64,000 bases of DNA from JAHQVI01 sp963727575 (GCA_963727575.1 CAVSIA010000024.1:117238-181237); one strand, 5' to 3'. Shown: positions 44,190 through 53,159, counted from the first letter of the stretch. Numbers and translations are program-made. The notes: a model not told the origin generated them from the sequence alone.

Positions 44190-45629
44190 TCATTGCATCC
44201 CGCCCGCCGGTAAGGCGTCGCCCGGCACATCTCTCGCCGCTTCACGCGCCGGAGCCCGACGGCTCAGTGCCGTCATCATCAGATTGAGCACCAGCAGCGA
44301 CATGCCGATATCCATGGACAGGCCAGCCAGCGTGCGCAGGAACCAATAGGGTGAGACGGGTACGAGGGAGTTCAGCCACTCCACACCGGCCATCCACATA
44401 AAGCCCTGCTGCAGCCCGCCGGCCGTCAGCACCAGGCCCATAACCGAGATGCCGACGGTGATCAGCCAGAACGACCAGTTACCCATCTTGAACGACCACA
44501 ATTCGCGGCCGTACAGGCGCGGCCAAGTGTAGACGAGGCCGCCGACCGCCCAGACCACGAATGTTCCGAACACGGTCAGATGCGAATGGGAGATGACGAA
44601 ATCCGTAAAATGGGTGGGCTGCTGGATCACGCGCAGCGCTTCGGTCGAGCCCTGGAAACAGCCAATGAGGTACATCAGCGAGCCCATGATCAGGAACTTC
44701 GCCGGCAAATTCGTGCCGAAGTTCGACCATTTGCCTTTCATCGTGCCGAAGAAATTGACCAACACCGTCCAGACCGGAATGATCAGCAGCATGGATGAGA
44801 TGATCGATAGAGTTTCGGCCCAGTCGGCGATAGGGCTGTAGAGATAATGGTGGATGCCGACGAAGGGATAGAACAGCGCCAGCGACCAGAAGCCGATCAA
44901 CGACAGCTTGTGGCTGAAGAGCGGGTTCCGGGCGCTCACAGGCAGGAAGTAGTAGATCAGCACATAGCCTGCGGGGGTAATCCACAGCCCGACAATGTAA
45001 TGGATGAACAGGCCGTGGAACGCGGCGCTGTTGATCCCCGGTAGGGCGTAGGGAAGGATGAACGATCCCAGAATCAAATTGAGGTCGGTCCATACGAAAG
45101 CGGCGATCAGATACCAGAGCGCCACATAGAGCTGCGGCTCGGTACGGCGCATGATGGTGACGATGAATTGCCACGTCATCGTAGCGATGACGAGGAAGAT
45201 GCCGATATCGGCGGCGAGCGGCAACTCCCCCGCCTCCAGCCCCTGGTTCCAGCCGAGCGGCAGTGAGATCAGCCCGGCCGCCACGGTGAAGTTCCAGATC
45301 CAGGCAAGCCAGAAGGCCAAGCGTTCGGCGTGGACACGCACGCCGGCAAGCCGCGGCACGAGATAGTAGCACAGGCCGAAGAACAGCGTCGAGAAGGCGC
45401 CGAAGATCACGCCGTTGACATGCATCGGTCGCACCCGTCCGAAGGTCAGATATTCGGAGGTACCCAGATAATCGGGAAAGCTGAATGTAACGGAGGCCAA
45501 CACGCCGAAGGTCGGGGTCAGCAGCAGCCAGAACATGCCCCAGTAGAGCCAGAGCCGCACGAGGGGAAAATTGACCAGCTCGTCAAGGTGGACCGGTAGC
45601 GGCCGTTCCGCGCGCAATACCTCTGCCAT
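44190..45629 (-). CDS. ccoN: cbb3-type cytochrome c oxidase subunit I (CcoN)
   Basis: A 479-residue, about 12-helix haem-copper oxidase core. Haem and copper ligands are seen in RPMHVNGVIFG (low-spin haem His), AAFHGLFIHYIVGLW, VGIHHYLYSPIADW (the Cu-B His pair) and ISHSHLTVFGTF (haem b and b3 His). It reduces oxygen to water with proton pumping. The ribosome site AAGGAAGG precedes ATG 45629. CcoN is second in the operon, after the CcoO-CcoP fusion. Confidence 0.96.
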   Translation of the reverse strand: MAEVLRAERPLPVHLDELVNFPLVRLWLYWGMFWLLLTPTFGVLASVTFSFPDYLGTSEYLTFGRVRPMHVNGVIFGAFSTLFFGLCYYLVPRLAGVRVHAERLAFWLAWIWNFTVAAGLISLPLGWNQGLEAGELPLAADIGIFLVIATMTWQFIVTIMRRTEPQLYVALWYLIAAFVWTDLNLILGSFILPYALPGINSAAFHGLFIHYIVGLWITPAGYVLIYYFLPVSARNPLFSHKLSLIGFWSLALFYPFVGIHHYLYSPIADWAETLSIISSMLLIIPVWTVLVNFFGTMKGKWSNFGTNLPAKFLIMGSLMYLIGCFQGSTEALRVIQQPTHFTDFVISHSHLTVFGTFVVWAVGGLVYTWPRLYGRELWSFKMGNWSFWLITVGISVMGLVLTAGGLQQGFMWMAGVEWLNSLVPVSPYWFLRTLAGLSMDIGMSLLVLNLMMTALSRRAPAREAARDVPGDALPAGGMQ

Positions 45630-45674
45630 TTCAATCCCTTCCTTATTGCCGTTATCCGCAGCCGCTTCTATTCG

Positions 45675-47369
45675 CTACCGTGTTTTGAGGCTTGCATGAG
45701 CGCTTTCCATCCCGTGTTTCGTCGCCCAGGCTTCACCGGCATACATGGAACCGTCGATCGAATGGCGCGGCTGATTTTTACCGCCATAGGCCAGTCTGGA
45801 GGATGGGGCCTGAAGGCCTGGATCATTGAGCGCTGCACGGTCCGCGGGAGAGATTGGCAGCGGTTTTCCGGACACAGGATCGCTATAGGCTGAGAGCGAC
45901 AAGACATAATAGGACAGCTGCCAACGCTGTTCGTCGCTCAGCGGTTTGGCGTAGCTTAGCATCGGTGTTCCGTCGAGGCCGTTGGTGACGGTCCGGAAAA
46001 TGTCCTTAACCGAGGAGCCGGACTTGAACTTGCCCATCTTCAGGTTCGCCGGCCGGATCGGGTAGCCGAAATCGTCTTTCAGAGTGCTCGACTTGGCACC
46101 GTCCCCCTCCCCCGTATCCCCGTGACACTCAAAGCATTTTTCCTTTTGCCACATCTGCTGGCCTGCCTGGACGAGCTCCATCGATGGCTTCGGAGGGATG
46201 CCGATATAGACGGGTGCCTGCGGCGGTTCCTCATCGAAAAACAGATAAGGTTCCTTCGGGTCCGACCGGTCGACGGCGAGCACATATTTGACGTATTGAA
46301 TGACTGCCAACCGGTCCTTCAGCGGCAGCATGTGGAAAGTCGGCATCGGCGTGCCCCTTAAGCCGCGGGTGATGGTGCGCAGAAGATCGCCGTCGGTTGG
46401 CAGGGAGGCTGCCGGCGTTCCCCGGAACTTGAAGACGGCCAGAGTGAAGTTCCTGGGCCTGACATCCAGAAACGTCGCGGCCGGTCCGTTGCCGTCTCCC
46501 TTGGCACCGTGGCACCCTAAGCACCGTCGCCGATAGACGTCCTTACCGTATTCAATCCAGTCCTCAGAACGAGGAGTGGAAATATCGGTCACCTCCAATT
46601 GCTGCGGTTCAAACAGGTCCCGCCATCTTCCGCGATTGGTCCCCAGCTTCTGGAGGTAGGCGATCAGGGCATCCAGGTCCTCACTGCTGGCGACCAATTG
46701 CACGCTATCGCCCGTGAATTCCTTATTCGGCGCGAGGATGACCGGGTATTTGCCCCTCTCCTTGACGAAAACCAGTCCTTCGGTATTCGGCGTCAGGTTG
46801 GTGTGTTGCTTGGAGTTGAAATCGAACAGGACTTCACTGGTCGCGTTCTTCTCGAGGGTGCGAAGCCCGTCGGCGTCGGTGACGACATGCACGCGTTCGG
46901 GCGCCAGGTAGAAGAGATATGCGAACCGCGGCATGATCGAATCCGGCGTCAGCATGCGCGGATTCCAAAAATGCGCCAGATGCCACCCGTCGCTATACTT
47001 TAGCCCGACCCGCAGCAGATCCGGGCCGATCCGGCGGGTCGAAAACAGATGCGGCAGATCAAACGCATATTCCCCCGACTGAGAAACCGGCCCCCAACGC
47101 AGCGTTTCACCGGTGACCGGTCGGACATACTGCGAATGACAATACCAGCAGCCCTCGCGAATATAGACCTTCCGGCCCCGCGCCTGTTGAGGCGTATAGT
47201 CGGTGGCATCGCCGATCATCCATTTCAGTTCACCAAGATCGGTGCGCACGACCATGGAGACGCTGGTCTGTAGGGATTCCGGAACCACCGCCGGAAGAAT
47301 TCCTTGAATGAATATCGCCAGCGAAATGAAAAACACGCCTGCGAAGAGAGCGACCACCCGAACATTCAT
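45675..47369 (-). CDS. CcoO fused to a CcoP-like dihaem domain
   Basis: A 564-residue protein with one N-terminal helix (VVALFAGVFFISLAIFIQGI). The first part is CcoO: REGCWYCHSQYVRPV contains the CxxCH haem site and continues through typical CcoO sequence to about residue 250. Two more cytochrome c domains follow, with CLGCHGAKGDGNGPA and CFECHGDTGEGDGAK. Three haems c in total, the number of CcoO plus CcoP together. Standard cbb3 enzymes have separate CcoO and CcoP subunits, so this is a fusion. ATG 47369 follows GGGAGG. The last 40 residues lie beyond the haem domains and look flexible. Confidence 0.92.
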   Translation of the reverse strand: MNVRVVALFAGVFFISLAIFIQGILPAVVPESLQTSVSMVVRTDLGELKWMIGDATDYTPQQARGRKVYIREGCWYCHSQYVRPVTGETLRWGPVSQSGEYAFDLPHLFSTRRIGPDLLRVGLKYSDGWHLAHFWNPRMLTPDSIMPRFAYLFYLAPERVHVVTDADGLRTLEKNATSEVLFDFNSKQHTNLTPNTEGLVFVKERGKYPVILAPNKEFTGDSVQLVASSEDLDALIAYLQKLGTNRGRWRDLFEPQQLEVTDISTPRSEDWIEYGKDVYRRRCLGCHGAKGDGNGPAATFLDVRPRNFTLAVFKFRGTPAASLPTDGDLLRTITRGLRGTPMPTFHMLPLKDRLAVIQYVKYVLAVDRSDPKEPYLFFDEEPPQAPVYIGIPPKPSMELVQAGQQMWQKEKCFECHGDTGEGDGAKSSTLKDDFGYPIRPANLKMGKFKSGSSVKDIFRTVTNGLDGTPMLSYAKPLSDEQRWQLSYYVLSLSAYSDPVSGKPLPISPADRAALNDPGLQAPSSRLAYGGKNQPRHSIDGSMYAGEAWATKHGMESAHASLKTR

Positions 47370-47566
47370 TGAATTCCTCCCACCCCCAGTGCCTGATCCC
47401 CGGCTCCCGTTCCGCTTCATACGAGCCGTGAGCAGCTTTCACCAAATTATAGACAAACACCGTTATCCAATTTGCCGAGGTCTCCCGTGCTGATCGACTC
47501 AACTTACCTCAGATAGAACTCCGTCATATCTGTCAGTTATTTGCTATTTTTTACTTACAAGCACCA

Positions 47567-48043
47567 TTAGTTGCCACGCTTGCCTTCATCTCCGTGTTCG
47601 TCTCCATGTTCTTCTCCGTGGTGGTCTCCGTGTTCGTCTGCGTGCTTGTCTTCGGGCTCGCTCGCTGCTGCTTCGGAATATTGGCAGGAGCACAACGTCC
47701 TCAAATACGCGGCCAATTCAGCGATTTCCGACGCAGCCAGAGTGTGTCCAAAGGCAGGCATCAAGGGTGATTTGTTGACCGCGGCCCCCCCTTCTGTAAT
47801 TGCCAGCTGGATTTCCTTGTCGGTCAATTTGGACATGCGCTTGGGGTCGGCATGATTTCGTGGCTCTACCGCGAGCGCCCCGGCGGTCTGATTGATGCCC
47901 TGTCCGTTGCCAAGGCTGCCATGACACTGGACGCAGAAGCGCCGATAGGTCGTCTCGACCGTCTCGGAGCTCCACGCCAACGATCCCCAGCTAACGGCGA
48001 GCGTGATCGCGACGGGCCAAACGAAAAACTTTGATTGTTTCAT
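47567..48043 (-). CDS. exported cytochrome c with His/Asp/Glu-rich tail
   Basis: A 158-residue monohaem cytochrome c with a signal peptide (FVWPVAITLAVSWGSLAWS). The haem site is FCVQCHGSLGNGQGINQTAG and the axial Met lies in PLMPAFGHTL. After residue 133 the protein ends in a tail of alternating His, Asp, Glu and Gly (KHADEHGDHHGEEHGD) encoded by repeated ccgtgttcgtctcc-like DNA. Such a tail could bind copper, zinc or nickel. It may donate electrons to the oxidase; neither role is proven. It lies upstream of the CcoO-P gene and downstream of repeat B2. Confidence 0.85.
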   Translation of the reverse strand: MKQSKFFVWPVAITLAVSWGSLAWSSETVETTYRRFCVQCHGSLGNGQGINQTAGALAVEPRNHADPKRMSKLTDKEIQLAITEGGAAVNKSPLMPAFGHTLAASEIAELAAYLRTLCSCQYSEAAASEPEDKHADEHGDHHGEEHGDEHGDEGKRGN

Positions 48044-48053
48044 TTGAACCTCC

Positions 48054-48163
48054 CTAGTGCATCGATCCAAACGCAGGTTCCAGCCCGAAGTTTGGAAAAT
48101 TTGATGCAAAACAAAACTCTAGTGCACACGTGCGAGAACGAACTGAATGCGTCAGTGCACCAG
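48054..48163 (+). repeat. MITE-like element, copy B2
   Basis: A 110-base unit starting CTAGTGCATCGATCCAAACG and ending GTCAGTGCACCAG, with TGCAAAACAAAACT inside. It aligns along its full length with the reverse complement of B1 (43316-43424). The pair is in opposite orientation and brackets the oxidase genes. Confidence 0.7.
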
Positions 48164-48165
48164 CG

Positions 48166-48858
48166 TCAATCCTCTGATTCGATAAGTAACGTCAGTAAAA
48201 TTCTGTCCTTATCCGACATCGGACTTGTCGGCATCCAAGTCATGGGATTCCAATGCTGGGGATCTTCGATTTGGGCGTATATCCAGTCCGGGCTTAGCCG
48301 ACGACCGGCTTGCCTCAGGTCGGGCCCGGAAACGCCGCCCTCTTCTCTCGGCCCAATCTTCACCATGTGACATCCGATGCAGGGATATCTTTTGGTGAAC
48401 AGGGTCGTGGCCTTGGACCTTCTAAACTTTTCTTCCGGGCCGATGACGCCGACCTTCATGGTCGAGTCCGTCAAGGTCATCAAATAATCTGCCACCGCCG
48501 CGGCTTCCTCGGCGGCCAGGGCGGTCGGACAAGGTTTGACGGAATCAGCGTTGATCCGATTCCTCTGGCCTTCGACGACAATGTTGTTGAGGAACATGAC
48601 CCCGGACGGACGAATCTGCATCGGGTGCTGAAGCCATTCGACAAGCCATTCTTTCTTGAACTTGCTACCGGCGTAGAACAGGTCCGGCGCTTTGAGTTCG
48701 AGCATGGCTTTGAAAGTCGCAGGCGCCGGACCAGTCACGTTGTGACAGGAAACGCACTTCTCGGCGACGATAGCAGCCCCATCGGCCGCCAATGCCTGGT
48801 TTGCCCCATAGGTTAGAAGGAAGAACGTCGAGATAAACGCATAGATATATTTAAGCAT
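48166..48858 (-). CDS. exported dihaem cytochrome c
   Basis: A 230-residue protein with a signal peptide (YIYAFISTFFLLTYGANQALA). Two haem sites are present: EKCVSCHNVTGPA near residue 38 and YPCIGCHMVKIGP near residue 165. The C-terminal half ends MTWMPTSPMSDKDRILLTLL, with candidate axial Met residues. It is an electron carrier in the periplasm, probably feeding the oxidase genes downstream on the same strand; that link is inferred. It lies just beyond element B2. Confidence 0.85.
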   Translation of the reverse strand: MLKYIYAFISTFFLLTYGANQALAADGAAIVAEKCVSCHNVTGPAPATFKAMLELKAPDLFYAGSKFKKEWLVEWLQHPMQIRPSGVMFLNNIVVEGQRNRINADSVKPCPTALAAEEAAAVADYLMTLTDSTMKVGVIGPEEKFRRSKATTLFTKRYPCIGCHMVKIGPREEGGVSGPDLRQAGRRLSPDWIYAQIEDPQHWNPMTWMPTSPMSDKDRILLTLLIESED

Positions 48859-49239
48859 GCCTATTACCCACCCTTTCTGAATGCTGCCAGATCACGTCTG
48901 GCACCATCCAAAAGCGCTAACTTAAGGAATAGGACTTGGCGCTCCGCTGATATTTGGTGGTCGTTACCGGATTTGTCCCGGCTCCAGCTGGTGGTGATAC
49001 GGCGCCCGGGAGGTTCTTCGTGCCTCCGTATTGGATTGCCGCCTCAAACACTATGATAACGACGCAAACCGACGGATCGACTGTCCAGCTATTGTTGGCC
49101 GGACGCCACTAAGCCAAGCTACTTCTGGCATTACTTCCACTGAGGAAGAACCATCCAGCATTTACGGCTTAATACCGGCCAACGTTCTCCTTAAGCGTCG
49201 CTGCCCGAGCCGCGAAAGCGCCCAAGCAGCGACACGCGC
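48859..49239. other. 381-base gap between the dihaem cytochrome and the cupredoxin gene
   Basis: No supportable gene on either strand. The open frame from 49031 has no recognisable ribosome site or protein-like composition. It probably holds the promoter of the cytochrome gene. No FixK-type TTGAT-N4-ATCAA box was found in it. Confidence 0.4.
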
Positions 49240-49725
49240 TTAATTAATAGTGAACGCAGCCTTCATACCCATTTGCATGTGGGTTTTTCCGGCCTTGGCG
49301 TCGTCGGTCTTGCAGTCCACCTCGTACTCCCCCGGTTCGATCGCGACGAAGGTCCATTCGGTCCTTCCGCCCGGTTGGACTTCGATTTCACGCACTCGTC
49401 CGACCACGTTCGCTATGGGCTTGGCATCCTCTGCGATATCGTCAAAGACGAGCACTTCTTTGCTAAATACCGCAGCGGTAAACTCCGGCGAGTCGATCTC
49501 GTGAATGTTGTTGCTCGGGTTGATGAGCGTCAGCCTGTAAAGCTGCCCCGCTTTAAAGGTCACATGGTCCGGGTGATAACGATGCTCGTTATCCTTGTCG
49601 CTGCCCAGCGTGACCTTGACAATGGTCGGTTCCGGTTCTTTTTCCGCAGCGGTGGATGTCACCGGTGCAAAAAAGCCAGCGGCAATTATAGCGGGTAAGG
49701 CTACCGCCAATAATGGCATACGCAT
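49240..49725 (-). CDS. exported cupredoxin-like copper protein
   Basis: A 161-residue protein with a signal peptide (LLAVALPAIIAAGFFAPVTSTA). The beta-sandwich carries type 1 copper ligands in plastocyanin order: His in NPSNNIHEIDS, Cys in EYEVDCKTDD, His in KTHMQM and Met beside it. The start ATG 49725 is preceded by AAGGGAGGTAAC, an almost perfect ribosome site. Cupredoxins shuttle electrons or deliver copper; either role suits the neighbouring oxidase and CcoI. It is the gene furthest upstream in the block apart from one tiny frame. Confidence 0.85.
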   Translation of the reverse strand: MRMPLLAVALPAIIAAGFFAPVTSTAAEKEPEPTIVKVTLGSDKDNEHRYHPDHVTFKAGQLYRLTLINPSNNIHEIDSPEFTAAVFSKEVLVFDDIAEDAKPIANVVGRVREIEVQPGGRTEWTFVAIEPGEYEVDCKTDDAKAGKTHMQMGMKAAFTIN

Positions 49726-49766
49726 GCTAAGTTACCTCCCTTGCGTTTCTGGTTTATAAAAAGCTC

Positions 49767-49895
49767 TTACGGCTTTATTTTTCCAGCAATTACTGTTGCC
49801 AGCACAAAGGCTAACAGTAAGAAGATCACTGCGATGGCAAAATTGGAATGTTCACTTAATTGTAGCAGATGACAGCAGATTGGCAATTCATTCAT
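49767..49895 (-). CDS. possible 42-residue single-helix protein
   Basis: The frame encodes MNELPICCHLLQLSEHSNF followed by a helix (AIAVIFLLLAFVLATVIAG) and KIKP. The helix is credible and the position, just upstream of the cupredoxin gene on the same strand, fits the pattern of tiny proteins in this block. There is no clear ribosome site before ATG 49895, so it is tentative. Confidence 0.4.
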   Translation of the reverse strand: MNELPICCHLLQLSEHSNFAIAVIFLLLAFVLATVIAGKIKP

Positions 49896-50548
49896 CTGAG
49901 AAATACAGTCTCAAATAACTTTGCATCCGCCGTTTGCAAATTTTTTCTGGGAAAGGAAACTGTGAGCGCTTCTACAGGGTCAGCCAATGGCACATTGATT
50001 TTAAGTTATGTCGCTTTATTATCTAGCGCATATAAGCTTTCATCGGCTTGATTGGTAAGTAAAAGAGCTGCGCGAGAGAAGCGCAACATGACGCTGGTTC
50101 CTTTTATGCCTGTGACGGCTTATCGCTGACGGGCAAATGATTTTGCCTCAATCGATCAATCTGTTGTTCCGAGAGCAGACCGTTTGATAGTTTATAGTTA
50201 ATGTGCCCCTAGACTATGCGACGATGACGGGCCGATTCTTGCTGACGCGACGCCGCCAACCGCACACTCTTTGTATGATCCGCACACCACCGGGCCATTC
50301 GCCGACAAGATGATGCCGAGCCGGGCATCCCTATCGAGCCGGATGCCTTTGAAGCCATCAGTCTGAGCAATGGCGACGGCGCGGCGATCGCAAAAGCGGC
50401 GCAGAGGTCAACCACACGGTTTGTGATGACGAAAACGCTCGAACAACTCGACAGGAGTTAAGCACACGACGCCCCGCATTCGGGGCATCTCAATTGGCCC
50501 CTAATTCTTTCCTCGGCGCTGATTTGCGTTGCGACTGGGCTTGTCTCA
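49896..50548. other. 653-base degenerate stretch right of the oxidase block
   Basis: No intact gene. Around 50200-50460 one frame reads EPGIPIEPDAFEAISLSN and RSTTRFVMTKTLEQLDRS, which looks like decayed coding sequence of unknown origin, possibly a mobile-element remnant. The region after 50460 is open in the frame of the next gene (GPLILSSALICVATGLVSV) and may be its lost N-terminus. Confidence 0.4.
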
Positions 50549-52096
50549 GTGGCCCTGGGTCCGGACAACAACTGGGATCTGCGTTTCTATCACCTCTATG
50601 CACCGTGGGCGTATCTTAATCATCGCTATTTGTATGATATCGGACCCGCTCAATATCAGGGATTTTTTAATCCGACTGCGGATTTTCTCTTTTATGCGCT
50701 CATATCCTCTCCCCTCAATGATACACCGCGTCTTGTGGCTTTCATTATGGGGGCAGTCCACGGCCTCAATGCCGCGCTGATCCTTGCCATTTCGATGCAC
50801 GTTCTCCGCCCGGCACAAAAAGGCGAGCGCGTCATACTCGGGCCGGTTGCCTGCCTGATAGGGGTGTCCGGCGCCGGTTTCGTTTCCTTGATCGGGACGA
50901 CGACCAATGATCTCATCGACTCGATCTTCGTTCTTGGCGCACTTTTAGGACTTCTCAGAGTTGCCGGCGAGGAGGAAGCCTGCGGAAATTGGCCCGGATT
51001 CCTTTGGCCGGGAGTGATGGCGGGTATCGGTCTGGGATTGAAATACACAGCCGCTATTTTCGTCCCGGGCCTCGCTCTCCTCACACTTGTCGCAGCCGTT
51101 CGAGGGCGCACACTCGTCGGCGTAAGCGTATTCGGCGCCGCAGCGACGACCGGGTTTCTAGCTGTCGCGGGCCATCACCTGCTAACGCTGTGGCAGCTTT
51201 TCGGTAACCCCTTCTTTCCTCTGTTCAATGACATTTTTCGATCTTCCTATTGGGAATTGGAGCCGCTGAGAGACGAGCAATTCCTGCCCCACAATGTTTT
51301 GCAACTGATCGCCTATCCGTTCTACTGGGCAAAAACCAACGTCTATCTTGTAACGGAGCTGCGTTTTCGGGATTGGCGCGGCGCGATGGCCTATGTCGCT
51401 ATCGCCGCCTGGGCGGTCGGACTGATCGCGCTTTGCGTGACAAACCGCGCCCGCCTGAAAAAATATCCCGCGGAGACGAAGACGCTTGGCCTGCTCATCC
51501 TTTTTGTCGTCGTATCTTACTTGGCCTGGGTGGTCGGCTTCAGCATCTACCGTTATGCAGTCGCGCTCGAAATGCTGACGGGCGTAGTGATCGTCGGCGT
51601 ACTGCTTTTTCTGTTCGAAGGACATCGCGCGCGGATCATACTTTCCCTCTCGGCCCTGATCATCGCCTTGACGACAACGATCTACATCGACTGGGGACAC
51701 GGCGTTCACCCATCCCGTCGCTTCAGGCGCATAGCGTATGCAGACAAGTATATCGATATCCAGGTTCCGCAATTGCCGAAGAACAGTGTCGTCCTGCTGG
51801 CGACCGGGCAGCCGGCCTCCTATTTCATCCCCTATGCCGAACCGTCCGCTCGATATCTTGGCATTGAGAACAATTACCTCAAATTGTCGCAGAACAATCT
51901 GCTTGCCAAAGAGATCAAACGGCTTATGCGGACTGATCGGCCAAAGTTTATCGTTAGCGTCGGTCGGTTCGATCCCGACAAATTAAACGGAATATTGGAA
52001 CACTTCGGCCTCCGGCTGAGCGCATCCCCGTGCGAGCCGGTCCGGTCGAACCTTGAACAGCATCGCTTAAGCTTGTGTCGTGCGGTCGCTCTCTGA
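50549..52096 (+). CDS. polytopic membrane protein, GT-C glycosyltransferase-like; 5' end possibly lost
   Basis: A 515-residue protein with about ten helices. The first loop has GPDNNWDLRFYHLYAPWAYL, where Asp residues near the start resemble the catalytic loop of GT-C lipid-linked sugar transferases; the C-terminal third is soluble (LPKNSVVLLATGQPASYFIP). GTG 50549 is the first usable start, but the frame stays open upstream to about 50430 with a hydrophobic helix and no start codon. The real N-terminus may have been cut by a rearrangement. It is convergent with the GT2 gene. The substrate is unknown. Confidence 0.65.
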   Translation: MALGPDNNWDLRFYHLYAPWAYLNHRYLYDIGPAQYQGFFNPTADFLFYALISSPLNDTPRLVAFIMGAVHGLNAALILAISMHVLRPAQKGERVILGPVACLIGVSGAGFVSLIGTTTNDLIDSIFVLGALLGLLRVAGEEEACGNWPGFLWPGVMAGIGLGLKYTAAIFVPGLALLTLVAAVRGRTLVGVSVFGAAATTGFLAVAGHHLLTLWQLFGNPFFPLFNDIFRSSYWELEPLRDEQFLPHNVLQLIAYPFYWAKTNVYLVTELRFRDWRGAMAYVAIAAWAVGLIALCVTNRARLKKYPAETKTLGLLILFVVVSYLAWVVGFSIYRYAVALEMLTGVVIVGVLLFLFEGHRARIILSLSALIIALTTTIYIDWGHGVHPSRRFRRIAYADKYIDIQVPQLPKNSVVLLATGQPASYFIPYAEPSARYLGIENNYLKLSQNNLLAKEIKRLMRTDRPKFIVSVGRFDPDKLNGILEHFGLRLSASPCEPVRSNLEQHRLSLCRAVAL

Positions 52097-52136
52097 CGGT
52101 GGTTTCTCGTCTCAGCGCGAAGCGGCACAGGGGCCA

Positions 52137-53141
52137 TCAGCTATCGTTCGAACACCCAGATACCCTCCGAGGCGTGTTCAAATAGATCAGTTTGCGCATT
52201 TCGAGCTGGCCGCGAGCGGTCGCGTCGAGCATCAGCCCAACCGTCCACAACACCAGAGACCCTATGCCGAACCCGACGGCGACGATCAATGTCGGCATCC
52301 GTGGCACGAGCCCGGTTCTCAGATATTCGGCAAAGACGGGAAAGAAAAGGATCATCCCGGCGAGCAGCAGCAGCGTCGACATGGCACCGAAGAACAACAA
52401 CGGCCGATGTAGACGGAGGAGCTTCACGATCGTCCACAGAATCCGAAAGCCGTCGCGATAGGTCTTGAGCTTGCTGGAACTATCTCTCGGCCTGGGTCTG
52501 TAGTCGCACTCGATTTCCACAACGGGCGCGCGAAGAAGGGCTGCGTGAATGGTCATCTCGGTTTCAATCTCGAAGCCGGTGGACAAGGCAGGAAACGAAC
52601 GGACGTAGCGGCGTGACAGGACGCGGTAGCCTGAGAACGAATCCTTTAAATTGCCGCCGAAGAGCGTGTTGAGAATGCGATTGAAAAGCCGGTTGCCCCA
52701 TTCATGTCCGGCAGGGAAGGCGTCGTGCGTCGCCTTGCGCCGTGCCGCCACGACCATATCGAGCCGATGGTCGCACAACAGCTCAACAAGGCGAGGAGCC
52801 TGGCTCTCGTCATAGGTCCCATCACCGTCGGCCAAGACGTAGATGTCAGCATCGATAGCGGTGAACGCTCTGTTGACAGCATGGCCCTTGCCTTTCACGG
52901 CTTCCAGAAGCACCTCGGCACCCACCGAACCTGCAATCTCGCCGGTCCCGTCTGTCGAGCCATTGTCGATCACGAAGACTTTGGCGTCGGGCAATTCGGC
53001 ATTGAAGCCTCGGACGACGCGAGCGATGGCGGCCGCCTCGTTCAGGCAGGGCAGAATCACCGCGAGACGAAATGGAGATGGCCTTCTCGTCGCATTGCCG
53101 GCGCCCTGCGTCTTCCGCCGACTACCGATGTCTTCGTTCAT
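52137..53141 (-). CDS. GT2 family glycosyltransferase (dolichol-phosphate-sugar-synthase-like)
   Basis: A 334-residue protein. The GT-A domain begins LAVILPCLNEAAAIARVVRGF, has VFVIDNGSTDGTGEIA and the metal-binding DGDGTYD (DxD-like), then GNRLFNRILNTLFGGNLKDSFSGYRVLSR, the usual acceptor-side motif of polyprenyl-phosphate glycosyltransferases. Two C-terminal helices (LLFFGAMSTLLLLAGMILFF, LIVAVGFGIGSLVLWTVGLM) anchor it in the membrane. It probably makes a polyprenyl-phosphate sugar that a GT-C enzyme, such as its convergent neighbour, could use; that pairing is inferred. Confidence 0.88.
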   Translation of the reverse strand: MNEDIGSRRKTQGAGNATRRPSPFRLAVILPCLNEAAAIARVVRGFNAELPDAKVFVIDNGSTDGTGEIAGSVGAEVLLEAVKGKGHAVNRAFTAIDADIYVLADGDGTYDESQAPRLVELLCDHRLDMVVAARRKATHDAFPAGHEWGNRLFNRILNTLFGGNLKDSFSGYRVLSRRYVRSFPALSTGFEIETEMTIHAALLRAPVVEIECDYRPRPRDSSSKLKTYRDGFRILWTIVKLLRLHRPLLFFGAMSTLLLLAGMILFFPVFAEYLRTGLVPRMPTLIVAVGFGIGSLVLWTVGLMLDATARGQLEMRKLIYLNTPRRVSGCSNDS

Positions 53142-53159
53142 TCACGCCTCCCTGAACGC

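Noticed and set aside
47571..47640. Short near-repeats (ccgtgttcgtctcc) considered as a CRISPR-like or tandem array
   Set aside because: They encode the His/Asp/Glu tail of the cytochrome c on the minus strand, lack spacers and are only a few units long.
49031..49243. A 70-residue plus-strand frame in the gap before the cupredoxin
   Set aside because: No ribosome site, odd composition, and no similarity to known families; the gap is better seen as regulatory.
49896..50200. FixK/FNR-type boxes (TTGAT-N4-ATCAA) near the oxidase block
   Set aside because: TTGATCGATTGAG-like sequence occurs near 50147-50160, but the half-sites do not have the right spacing and the position is not a promoter of an oxidase gene.
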